NCBI GenBank assembly: GCA_015065965.1
Contig: SVPH01000006.1
Coordinates: 23,188-87,187, forward strand
Reading direction: 5' to 3'
DNA from: Oscillospiraceae bacterium
GTDB taxonomy: Bacteria; Bacillota; Clostridia; Oscillospirales; Acutalibacteraceae
DNA: 64,000 bases
The translations under genes and the position numbers were made by a program. The notes beneath the pieces are model-generated. The model made no database searches. It had not been told where the DNA came from and saw only the letters and a program-made list of their open reading frames with translations. This document shows, piece after piece, positions 8,708 through 17,105 of the stretch. Each line of letters opens with the position of its first letter. Position 1 is the first letter of the stretch.

Positions 8708-9742
8708 ATGAAAAATGATATTTCTGATTTAGTTATAACTCAGGAAGAAATAAACTATATTTCAAGCATCAAGGATTATTATTGTAATAAAAAAATTGAT
8801 AGTTTTTTCAAAACTAATATAGAGAGGTTTAACACCTTAGTTAATAAATGTTGTGATAAATTATCCAAAGAAAAAGCAGCAAAAGGACTTACTCCATATT
8901 CTTTCTATAGTGAAGTTGTTTTTAATGCTTATAAGAACAAATTTAAAGCGGAGTGTAAATCTAAATATGGTTGTGATTTACCATATTATTTGGAGACCGT
9001 TTTTGGATGGATATCTTTAAAATGTGAAAACTTTCAAAGTATGTCTGCATATTTGCTTAGTTATACGCAAATTTCAAGAGAGATTAATTTGGCAGACATT
9101 AATAAACAAATGAAAGACTTTGGTGATAATGTCAAGAAAAAAGAAGAAGAATTAGATAAAAAAATTAAAGAAACAGACGAAAAATTATCTGAGTCAGAAA
9201 AGCAAATGACTGAGAGGAGCGTAACAATTCTCGGCATTTTTGCAGCAATAGTTTTGACTTTTAATTCAGGGTTAACTTTTTCATCTACGGTCCTTCAAAA
9301 TTTGATCAATTCCAACATTTACCGCGCAATAATAATTACAATTGTTCTTGGTCTGATTATTGCTAATGTTTTGTTAGGTTTATTTTACTATCTTGATCAT
9401 GTGATTGAGAAAAGTGAAAAAAAGAGAAGAAAAATTAAGTCGATTATTCCAATGATAATTCTGAATATTATTTTGGCTGTTATGTTGGCATTTACAGTTC
9501 ATGCGTGGGACATTAGTTTTGTGGAAAACCGAGGCTATGTAAAAAATGACGAACCTCAAACAACTCAGGTGGAAGAAACAACAGTAGCTGAATCTACAGA
9601 AAAATTAGAGAATACTGGTGTTTTGGAAGAAGCAACGATATATGCTGAAATAACAGTTATATCAGTAGAACGTGAGGAAAAGGTTGAAACAACAACAGTT
9701 GCCGAAGAATCAACGACCTGTTTTATTGATGTTACCCCATAA
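8708..9742 (+). CDS. Coiled-coil membrane protein with Thr/Glu-rich tail, partner of Panacea-like gene
   Basis: 344 residues from ATG 8708, no family recognised. Residues 1-130 are a soluble helical domain with scattered Cys. About 132-170 is a Lys/Glu coiled coil (KKKEEELDKKIKETDEKL). Three hydrophobic segments follow at about 172-200, 208-235 and 247-268, then a Thr/Glu-rich, probably extracellular tail of about 65 residues. ATG 8708 has no ribosome site. The frame is open back to 8648, and AAGGTG overlapping the upstream stop codon serves ATG 8644, which is one base out of frame. The original gene may have started at 8644 and been shifted by one base. Given its Panacea-like partner, a membrane-acting toxin or defence effector is a reasonable guess; the sequence does not prove this. 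Confidence 0.6.
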   Translation: MKNDISDLVITQEEINYISSIKDYYCNKKIDSFFKTNIERFNTLVNKCCDKLSKEKAAKGLTPYSFYSEVVFNAYKNKFKAECKSKYGCDLPYYLETVFGWISLKCENFQSMSAYLLSYTQISREINLADINKQMKDFGDNVKKKEEELDKKIKETDEKLSESEKQMTERSVTILGIFAAIVLTFNSGLTFSSTVLQNLINSNIYRAIIITIVLGLIIANVLLGLFYYLDHVIEKSEKKRRKIKSIIPMIILNIILAVMLAFTVHAWDISFVENRGYVKNDEPQTTQVEETTVAESTEKLENTGVLEEATIYAEITVISVEREEKVETTTVAEESTTCFIDVTP

Positions 9743-9749
9743 ATTTATA

Positions 9750-9785
9750 AGCAGTTGAAGAAACAATCTTCAACTGCTTTTGTTT
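9750..9785 (+). terminator. Intrinsic terminator after prophage cargo genes
   Basis: AGCAGTTGAAGA and TCTTCAACTGCT form a 12-bp perfect stem with a 5-nt loop, followed by TTTTGTTTT. Confidence 0.85.
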
Positions 9786-9928
9786 TGATAGGGTAATAGT
9801 AGTCATAATTATATCTTTTTACAATTAGCACCGATAAGGAGTTTTTGACTTGCATCTGACTTGCATAATAGATTTTTTTACGCAAAAATGGCACAAATAG
9901 CAAAAATACAGCGCGAGAAAAACAAAAA
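9786..9928. other. Probable prophage attachment (attR-like) region
   Basis: This stretch has no gene. It lies between the last cargo terminator and the tRNA-fMet terminator. It holds two direct copies of GACTTGCAT at 9847-9855 and 9858-9866, spaced 11 bp, about one helical turn, as in arm-type integrase sites. The tRNA 3' end faces the prophage, the common orientation for integration into a tRNA. The other attachment site is outside the window, so the core cannot be defined. Confidence 0.35.
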
Positions 9929-9975
9929 GAAAAAACCTCGAAACCCTATATTTATCAAGGATTTCAAGGCTTTTT
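9929..9975 (-). terminator. Terminator of tRNA-fMet
   Basis: On the minus strand CCTTGAAATCC pairs imperfectly with GGGTTTCGAGG, followed by TTTTTTC. It lies just after the tRNA 3' end. Confidence 0.55.
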
Positions 9976-9979
9976 CTAT

Positions 9980-10055
<76 letters not shown>

Positions 10056-10224
10056 ATATCTAATTGTTAAGTGCTTTATAATTATACACACTTTTTCAGA
10101 AATGTCAAGGACTTTTCATAAAAAAGATAAAATATTTTTTGTTCACTTGCGTTTGTTTATATTGTATGCTTCTTAAAGGTAAATATGCACAGTTTTTCAG
10201 ACAAAGGTTATGCTTTTCTGCCGA

Positions 10225-10254
10225 TTGACATAAAAACTTCTGCTGTGGTATTAT
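10225..10254 (+). promoter_or_regulatory. Promoter of the GPH transporter operon
   Basis: TTGACA at 10225-10230, an 18-bp spacer and TATTAT at 10249-10254, about 48 bp before the start codon. Confidence 0.6.
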
Positions 10255-10302
10255 TATTTTATATATAGTCTACTTTTACTGTCTGAAAGAGAGATGATAA
10301 AA

Positions 10303-11808
10303 ATGTCCGCTGCTGTCAAGGAGAGGGAAGTACCTGTTGAACAAAACGAAAAACGATATGTCCGTCCGCGTGAGATTGCGGCTTATGCGCTGACTTCTTA
10401 CGGAATTAACAACCTTACTTCATTTATAGGCTCAACAAAGCAATATTTCATGATGAGTTTTATGGGTCTTACAGGTAAGCAATACGGTCTGCTCGGAACA
10501 ATTTCAACCGTGTGGGATGCTCTTGATGATCCTATTTCCGGTGTTGTAATTGACCGATTCAGAACGAGATGGGGCAGACTTCGTCCGTTTCTTGTTTTGT
10601 CAATGCCGTTCTGGGCTATTACTTCAATACTGTTTTACGTTGTTCCCAATAACTTCACCTCGATGCAGACTTTTGTTTATGCTCTTGTTGCAACGATACT
10701 TTACGGAATAGGTTTTTCTTATCTGAGCGGTTGGGAACTTTTGCTTTATAACATGACACCTAACACGGGTGAAAGAGGCACGCTTATTGCAACGCAGAAA
10801 TTCGTTAACCTTTTCACTTGGCTGCCTTCGCTTGTGCCTGTGTTTGTCGACTTTGTTCCGGGAGTAACAAAAAACGCAATTACTCAACCCGAAGTATACA
10901 GAGGATTTTCTGTGTTTTTTGTTCTGATTGCAGCAGGTGCTGCTGTTTACGGCTTTTTTGTGATGAAAGAGCGTGTTACCATAGCATCTAAAGATGAAAT
11001 CAAACAGACCAGCCTTTGGCGCTCGGTCAAGTCAATCATAAAGTGCCGTCCTCTTTGGGCGCTGCTTGTTTCAAGTTTCTTTGGCGGAATCAAAGGCGTT
11101 GGCGGTGCATCGGAGGATTTCTTCTGGCTTAACTGCACGGGAAGACTTTCAAACCGTCTGCTATGCAGCCTGTTTACAGGTATTCCCAACTATGTAATAA
11201 CTCCTGTTGCGCCTTCAATTATCCGCAAATTCGGGCTCAGAACAACTGCGATTTCGGCGGGTATTTTCAGCGGTGTGGCGTACACATTGCTTTACTTTAT
11301 CGGCTACAAACCTACAGGTAACTATTGGCTCGATTTTGTTATTGTTACGGTAGGTCTTACGGTGTGCGGTCTTCCCAATCACATTATGGGCGTATGCGAT
11401 CCGCTTCTTAAAGGCGATATGTATGACTATCTTGAATGGCAGAACGGTATACGCAACGAGGGTATTGTCAATGCGGTTTCAAGTTATGTAAATAAACTTT
11501 CGTCGAGCGTTCATGCTTTGCTTTCAGGTGTTGTTTTTGATTGGATCAAGTTTACACCGCAGAAGGATATTTTCGGCAACATTGTACCTCATACTAATCC
11601 CAAGGTACTCAAAGGAATATGGGGAATTTTCTGCCTTGCACCTGCGGTTGCAAGATACGGTTACGGACTTGCTTTGTTCCTTTTCAATGTTCACGGAAAA
11701 ACCAAAGAAAGAATGCTTATAGAACTTACGGAGCACAGAAATGCAAGAACAGAAGCCAAAAAGCAGGCTCTTGCAGAACTTGAGAATACGGAGAAAACAG
11801 ATGGTTAA
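10303..11808 (+). CDS. GPH/MelB-type sugar:cation symporter
   Basis: 501 residues from ATG 10303 (GAAAGAGAG upstream); ATG 10294 lies too close to that site. The protein shows the glycoside-pentoside-hexuronide cation symporter layout with about twelve membrane helices. The diagnostic N-terminal pattern is TVWDALDDPISGVVIDR, with acidic residues of the cation site, and TRWGRLRPFLV follows. Family members bring oligosaccharides, glycosides or hexuronides into the cell with Na+ or H+. The gene overlaps the next one, a glycoside-hydrolase-like protein, by 8 nt, so the pair probably imports and cleaves one glycoside. The substrate cannot be read from the sequence. Confidence 0.85.
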   Translation: MSAAVKEREVPVEQNEKRYVRPREIAAYALTSYGINNLTSFIGSTKQYFMMSFMGLTGKQYGLLGTISTVWDALDDPISGVVIDRFRTRWGRLRPFLVLSMPFWAITSILFYVVPNNFTSMQTFVYALVATILYGIGFSYLSGWELLLYNMTPNTGERGTLIATQKFVNLFTWLPSLVPVFVDFVPGVTKNAITQPEVYRGFSVFFVLIAAGAAVYGFFVMKERVTIASKDEIKQTSLWRSVKSIIKCRPLWALLVSSFFGGIKGVGGASEDFFWLNCTGRLSNRLLCSLFTGIPNYVITPVAPSIIRKFGLRTTAISAGIFSGVAYTLLYFIGYKPTGNYWLDFVIVTVGLTVCGLPNHIMGVCDPLLKGDMYDYLEWQNGIRNEGIVNAVSSYVNKLSSSVHALLSGVVFDWIKFTPQKDIFGNIVPHTNPKVLKGIWGIFCLAPAVARYGYGLALFLFNVHGKTKERMLIELTEHRNARTEAKKQALAELENTEKTDG

Positions 11809-14014
11809 TTTTAAGAAATTTAAAATATTTGCGGAAACAGAACAAGCGTTAAAAGCGGCGGAACTGTTTTCGCTTGAAATAAAAGACAGAACGGGCACGG
11901 AGCCGTCTTTGTGCAGTAAAGATGAAGCGAATTTTTTGTTTGTTGCCGATGATGAAATAAGCCGCGACGGATATAAAATTGACTGTTCAAAGGATTCGGT
12001 TTGTATCAGCGCAAGCGGTATAAGAGGTTTCATTTTCGGATTCGGAATGTTTTTGAGAAAGATTGTTCCCGTGTGCGGTGTGCCTGTACTTGTTGAGGAT
12101 ATTTCGGGCAGTTATAACCCCGACAAGGTTATCAGAGGGCATCAGATCGGATACAGAACAACGCCAAACACCTATGATGCATGGTCTTATGACGACTATC
12201 GCAGATATTACCTTGATATGATGTTTTTCGGAACGAATACCGTTGAACACATTCCGTATGAAAGAGGTGTTTCAAAGCGAAACAGGCTTATGAAATATGA
12301 TGAGGAAGAATTCCTTGTCAGAGCATCGTCAATGGCAGATGAATTTGACCTTGATGTTTCACTTTGGCATCCGAACAATGACGGCGAAACAGTTGAGTTC
12401 GCTGCTGAGAGAAGAGGCAGACTCTATGAAACTGTTCCGAGGCTCGATGTTGTATTTCCTCCCGGAGGAGATCCCGGTGAGTTTTCGGCGGATGAATTCG
12501 TTCTCAGATGTAAAGAAATTTCAAAGGCACTCAAAAAGGTGCATCCCAATGCTCAGATGTGGCCTTCTGCTCAGCAGCCGCATTCGCAGCCTGCATGGGG
12601 AGAAGATTTTATTGCGGAAATGGAAAAACAGCCTGATGAAATTGACGGGGTAATAACAGGTCCCAACCATGCTTTTGACCTTGAAACTCTCCGCCGCAGG
12701 CTGCCGTCAAAATATCCTATAAGGCTTTATCCCGATATAACTCATAATGTGCGCTGCGAATACCCCGTCCATTTTGACAGGGATGACTGGCACTTTGCTC
12801 TTACAACGGGTCTGAGCCGCGAATGCACAAATCCCAGACCGCGCGAATACCGCCTTATCCACCGTTTGACGCGCCGCTATGTTGTCGGCTCGGTCAGTTA
12901 TTCCGAAGGAATTACCGATGATGTCAACAAGATGGTTTGGGCAGATATGGATTTCTTCCCCGATTGCGATTTAAGAACGACACTGCTTGACTACGCGCGC
13001 CTGTTCTTTTACGGAGCAGACCCTGATGAAATAGCGGATGGCATACTTGCACTTGAACTCAACTGGCAATGCGACCCTGCAGAAAATCCGACTATTGACA
13101 GAACTTTTGAAACATTTGAACTTCTTAATTCAAAATATACTTTCCTTGCTGATAACTGGCGATTCCTGCAACTGCTTATGCGAGCCAAGTGTGACTGGGT
13201 GCTTAGGCACAGAAGGCTTTTTGAACTTAATCTCATAAGGCTTGCCGAAAAGGAGATAAAAAGCGGAAATCTTGTCACGGCAAAAGAAATCCTTGATGCC
13301 GATTATGATGAGCAATATAAAAAAGAAAGAGCGGATATTACCGCTCTTGCACAGAAGTTGTTTGCTCTTATCGGCCTTCAGAGTGATATTGAAAATTACT
13401 GCGCCGATAATTGGGAGAGGGGAGCAATCCTTGAAACCATCGACCTGCCCGTAACGGACAGAAAATGGCTTCTCGGCAGGCTTGATACCGCTTATAATTC
13501 AACTGACCCTGTTTCATACATAAAAAAAATCATAAACCGCAATAAGGTCAGAAGCGATGAATATTATTTCTCTGTTGCTCTGAACGGTCTTGAGGAATGC
13601 GGAGTTTTGCAGAACGGCGAAATCTATATGAATTTCCAAGGTGACAGACCCAATGTTAATACCGGAGAAATGCCTGTTGCCATGTTCAAGGTTTATGATA
13701 ATCTGACCTTTAAATGCAAGGTTGGCGGTCTTGATTATAACGGAGATTACAAACTGAAAATTACATATATGAGCAAGAAGAGTGATTCTTCCGCTCACCA
13801 TAAAATTACTGCAAACGGATATATCATCTATGAGGGTGCGCAGTTCGGCGGTGAGAAGGATGAAGAGTTTGATGCCGCAATGCTTGCTCCCGGTTTTGAA
13901 ACGGCATCTTATGTAATCCCCAAATCAGTTATTCAAAACGGTTGTATTGACCTTGAATTCAGCGAACCCGATATGGGCGTCATGTTCAGCGAATTTCGGA
14001 TTACACATGAATAA
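11801..14014 (+). CDS. Putative glycoside hydrolase (GH67/GH20-like N domain)
   Basis: 737 residues. ATG 11801 is chosen for its CGGAG site and the 8-nt overlap with the transporter stop. The first 110 residues resemble the alpha/beta N-terminal domain shared by GH20 hexosaminidases and GH67 alpha-glucuronidases (SGIRGFIFGFGMFLRKI near 70-90). A TIM-barrel-like region starts with VIRGHQIGYRTTPNTYDAW and carries GTNTVEHIPYE and VSLWHPNNDGET. The last 130 residues look like a beta-sandwich. There is no signal peptide, so it should act in the cytoplasm on sugar imported by its neighbour. It is clearly of the large hexosaminidase/glucuronidase-like class; the exact family and catalytic residues are uncertain. 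Confidence 0.6.
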   Translation: MVNFKKFKIFAETEQALKAAELFSLEIKDRTGTEPSLCSKDEANFLFVADDEISRDGYKIDCSKDSVCISASGIRGFIFGFGMFLRKIVPVCGVPVLVEDISGSYNPDKVIRGHQIGYRTTPNTYDAWSYDDYRRYYLDMMFFGTNTVEHIPYERGVSKRNRLMKYDEEEFLVRASSMADEFDLDVSLWHPNNDGETVEFAAERRGRLYETVPRLDVVFPPGGDPGEFSADEFVLRCKEISKALKKVHPNAQMWPSAQQPHSQPAWGEDFIAEMEKQPDEIDGVITGPNHAFDLETLRRRLPSKYPIRLYPDITHNVRCEYPVHFDRDDWHFALTTGLSRECTNPRPREYRLIHRLTRRYVVGSVSYSEGITDDVNKMVWADMDFFPDCDLRTTLLDYARLFFYGADPDEIADGILALELNWQCDPAENPTIDRTFETFELLNSKYTFLADNWRFLQLLMRAKCDWVLRHRRLFELNLIRLAEKEIKSGNLVTAKEILDADYDEQYKKERADITALAQKLFALIGLQSDIENYCADNWERGAILETIDLPVTDRKWLLGRLDTAYNSTDPVSYIKKIINRNKVRSDEYYFSVALNGLEECGVLQNGEIYMNFQGDRPNVNTGEMPVAMFKVYDNLTFKCKVGGLDYNGDYKLKITYMSKKSDSSAHHKITANGYIIYEGAQFGGEKDEEFDAAMLAPGFETASYVIPKSVIQNGCIDLEFSEPDMGVMFSEFRITHE

Positions 14015-14054
14015 AAAAACACAGACAGCACGGTCATGCGCTGTCTGTGTTTTT
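14014..14054. terminator. Bidirectional terminator
   Basis: ACACAGACAGC and GCTGTCTGTGT form an 11-bp stem flanked by an A run and a T run. It lies between two convergent genes and can serve both. Confidence 0.88.
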
Positions 14055-14058
14055 GCTT

Positions 14059-15699
14059 TTAATTGTATTTTCTTGCGATTTTAAGGGTCGTTGTCTTGGG
14101 AAACTCGTCATCACGGATTTTTGTTTTGTTAATGTTTTTGAAAGAAGGCATTGTTCTGTTGAACGCCGTAACATCACTGTTCAGGTGTTCTCTTGCATCG
14201 GGATAGTCTTCTTCGTTAAGGAAAAATTCGCCGACTATCTTTCTGTCTTCCTGATAAACAAGAACCTCTTTTATATACGGGATAGCGGTCATAAGTTTTT
14301 CTTCAAGTTCTTCCGGTGAAACATTTTTGCCGTTTGAAAGAACTATTAGGTTTTTCTTTCTGCCTACCATAAAGAGGAAACCGTCTTTATCTATTCTGCC
14401 GAAGTCACCGGTTTTAAACCATTCGCCGTCAAACGCTTCTGCAGTTGCTTCAGGGTCGCCGTAATAGCCGACCATAACATTTGTACCCTTAACATAAATT
14501 TCGCCCACGCCGTCTTCGTCGGGATCGACAATCTTGATTTCGCAGCAATCAAGCGGGGTGCCGACGCTTCCGAATTTGAATTTGCCCGGATGGTTACATG
14601 TGATAACTGGTGAGCATTCAGTAAGACCGTAGCCGTTGAAAACATCAATACCGAGGTCATAAAGACCTTTTTCGTATTTTGGGTCAAGGTATGCACCGCC
14701 GCAAATAATCATGTCAAGATTTCCGCCGAGGTTATCAATAACCATTTTGAAAATCTTTCTGCGCACATCAATACCGAGTTTCATTAAAACATTGCTGATT
14801 TTAAGACCTTTTTTGAGCAATTCTTCTTTGCCCATTTTTCTTGCCGTTTTCCATACTTTATCATAGATTGTTTCAACAACAAGGGGAACACCTGTGAAGT
14901 TATAAGGCTTAAAATTAACGATATCTTTCTGGATATCCTTAAGACTGTCGCAGAGATATCCCCATTCAACAACAATATATGTTGCAAAAAGTGCGCTTAC
15001 CCATGAAAGAGTGTGGTTGAGAGGGAGAAATGCAATTGCGTGTCTGCCGGTAAGAACACGGCAGGATGATGAGCAGTTGCTTGCAACGTTTTTGTGCGTG
15101 AGCATAACACCTTTGCTTTTGCCTGTTGTACCTGATGTGAAAACAATGCAGGCAAGGTCATTGGGCGCGATTTCAACTTTGTCAAATGAATCGTCGCCGT
15201 CCGCAATGAGTTTTGCGCCTGCATCCTTTATTGTATCGAAATCATCAATGTTGAAATATTCTTTAACGGGAACAGCGGGATTTTTTTTGAAATTTTCAAC
15301 CATTTTTGCGTATTTGGGTGAATACACAAGTGCATCGCAGTCACAGCGGATAAGTTGATCTTCAAGTTCATCTTCGCCAAGTTTACTGTCCATGGGAACG
15401 GAAACATTGCCGCCGACAACGGTTGCGTAGTATGCGTGAGCCCATTCTATTCTGTTTTCTGCAATAATTGCAATTTTGCTTTTGTTTTTGAAACCTCTTG
15501 AGAAGAAGTATGTTCCGAGCGAACTGATTATCTGCCAGGTTTGGTTATAGTTGTTTTCCTGAAGATTTTTATTTTTATCGAGGAACATGAACTGTTTTTT
15601 GTCGCCGCCTGCAGCAGTTCCCTTAACAATTATTTCTCTTATGGTTTGATATTCGGGTATTACAACTTTAACTTGGTTTTTGTGCGCTTTTTTGGCCAT
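14059..15699 (-). CDS. AMP-binding long-chain acyl-CoA ligase family protein
   Basis: 546 residues from ATG 15699, which has GGAAAGAG upstream; ATG 15711 directly abuts AAAGG and is less likely. The ANL-superfamily signature is VFTSGTTGKSKGVMLTHKN. Other blocks are NGYGLTECSPV, the acid motif FKTGDFGRIDKDGFLFMVGR and KNLIVLSNGKNVSPEE. The enzyme activates a carboxylic acid as acyl-AMP and passes it to CoA or another thiol. The length fits FadD-like ligases. The likely substrate is a long-chain fatty acid, but no pathway neighbours support that. It is transcribed alone. Confidence 0.85.
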   Translation of the reverse strand: MAKKAHKNQVKVVIPEYQTIREIIVKGTAAGGDKKQFMFLDKNKNLQENNYNQTWQIISSLGTYFFSRGFKNKSKIAIIAENRIEWAHAYYATVVGGNVSVPMDSKLGEDELEDQLIRCDCDALVYSPKYAKMVENFKKNPAVPVKEYFNIDDFDTIKDAGAKLIADGDDSFDKVEIAPNDLACIVFTSGTTGKSKGVMLTHKNVASNCSSSCRVLTGRHAIAFLPLNHTLSWVSALFATYIVVEWGYLCDSLKDIQKDIVNFKPYNFTGVPLVVETIYDKVWKTARKMGKEELLKKGLKISNVLMKLGIDVRRKIFKMVIDNLGGNLDMIICGGAYLDPKYEKGLYDLGIDVFNGYGLTECSPVITCNHPGKFKFGSVGTPLDCCEIKIVDPDEDGVGEIYVKGTNVMVGYYGDPEATAEAFDGEWFKTGDFGRIDKDGFLFMVGRKKNLIVLSNGKNVSPEELEEKLMTAIPYIKEVLVYQEDRKIVGEFFLNEEDYPDAREHLNSDVTAFNRTMPSFKNINKTKIRDDEFPKTTTLKIARKYN

Positions 15700-15799
15700 T
15701 TCTCTTTCCATCCTTTACAATTTGACAACAACTGTAACAGTATAACGCATGGATGTTAAAATTTCAATATTTAATTATCAAATAAATGTTTCTGAAATG

Positions 15800-17080
15800 T
15801 TAAAAAGTCTTTATGTTTTTTCTTTTTAAAAAATCCTGATAAAGTTGTTCTTTTCTTTCATTTGTATACTCGTATGCCCAAAGGCTGTAAATTCCGTGAA
15901 AATCTTCAAATGTTTCATCAGGATAAATTTTTGTCTGACCGAATTTATAGGGCAGTGGAATTTCAACCGTGCCGTTTGAGGCGATATGATATTCTTTTGC
16001 AATGTCAACGGCAACTCGGTTTGCTTCCTGTCTTGGAAATTCTTCGTCAAACTTGATGACGGTTACCGCAAACAAAGCACAGGGAGCATCTGCAAGGCGA
16101 TAAAATTCGGGCGAAGTGCCTGTATGTCCGTGATGCGAAACCTGCACAATGTCGCATTTAAGATAATCGCCCCAGCGTGGAACAATAACCTTGTCGCTTT
16201 CAACAGCCGAATCACCGGGAAAAAGCACTTTGCTGCCCTCGGCAAACATCATCAGCGAGGTCGAGGAATTGTTATAATCTGCAATGGAATTCGGGTATAC
16301 ATCTTCGTGAGTGCAAAGCACAACAAACTCAAGATTTCTTATGTAAAAATGCTGACCTGCATGGAGATTGATGCATTTAATATCGGGGTTTTCATGCATT
16401 GTTCTTTCGAATTTTGCCGTTACCGATTTGTTGCATTCATCCCAGTTCATGTTATCTCTGTGTGTAACGGGAGGAAAGTTATAATAAACCGCTTCAATTT
16501 CAATTTCATCACGGTGGAAATCTATTACATCAAGGAATTTTGAAACATGATCGTCATGACTGTGTGAGAAAAACCAGCCGGCAACAACAGGTTTTTTACC
16601 GTTCGAGAGTTTTTTTAGAAAGTCAACGATTCTTTTGTCATCGTTAACCGAATACATATGAGCGCTGTCTATAACGAAGAAACTTCCGTCACAGCAGCGT
16701 ACAATATAACACATACCGCAATCTATAAGGCTGTGATCAACTTCAAACTGCCATAAAGCGGTCTGATGTGTTACGGGACAGTTTTCGGGTTCTTTGTTGA
16801 AAAGATTCGTATTCGGGTCTGCAACTATGCGCATTTTCTGCTCGTTTTCGCAGAAATAAATATGCATGATTTTGTCTGATATATATGTTCTGAAGCAACA
16901 GTTTTTAACTTCGTGGCAGTCATAGAGTATGCACCCGCAACGCTCTGCAAAATTGCATTGCAGATCAAACTCTTCTTTTGTGCAGTTTTCGAAAAGGAGC
17001 ATTTCGCAGCCTTTTCCGCAGTCATATCTGCCGAAAGGTTCTTTTGCAATAAGTTCAATTCCTCCGAATGTGTTTCCCAT
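15800..17080 (-). CDS. Metallo-beta-lactamase-fold hydrolase with Cys-rich N domain
   Basis: 426 residues. Residues 1-120 are Cys-rich and unrecognised. From about 125 the metallo-beta-lactamase fold begins, with the metal motif FFSHSHDDH. Further ligands are in VLFPGDSA (Asp) and VQVSHHGHTG (His-His), a pattern close to the ComEC-associated subgroup. It is soluble, with no signal peptide. It probably hydrolyses a phosphoester or similar bond using two metal ions; the substrate is unknown. A 25-nt gap separates it from the MATE gene upstream in the same direction, so the two may share a transcript. Confidence 0.75.
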   Translation of the reverse strand: MGNTFGGIELIAKEPFGRYDCGKGCEMLLFENCTKEEFDLQCNFAERCGCILYDCHEVKNCCFRTYISDKIMHIYFCENEQKMRIVADPNTNLFNKEPENCPVTHQTALWQFEVDHSLIDCGMCYIVRCCDGSFFVIDSAHMYSVNDDKRIVDFLKKLSNGKKPVVAGWFFSHSHDDHVSKFLDVIDFHRDEIEIEAVYYNFPPVTHRDNMNWDECNKSVTAKFERTMHENPDIKCINLHAGQHFYIRNLEFVVLCTHEDVYPNSIADYNNSSTSLMMFAEGSKVLFPGDSAVESDKVIVPRWGDYLKCDIVQVSHHGHTGTSPEFYRLADAPCALFAVTVIKFDEEFPRQEANRVAVDIAKEYHIASNGTVEIPLPYKFGQTKIYPDETFEDFHGIYSLWAYEYTNERKEQLYQDFLKRKNIKTF

Positions 17081-17105
17081 GAGAATTTCCTTTCGAAATA
17101 AGATT

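Noticed and set aside
14047..14319. 90-residue plus-strand frame
   Set aside because: It is antisense to the acyl-CoA ligase 3' end and starts in the terminator.
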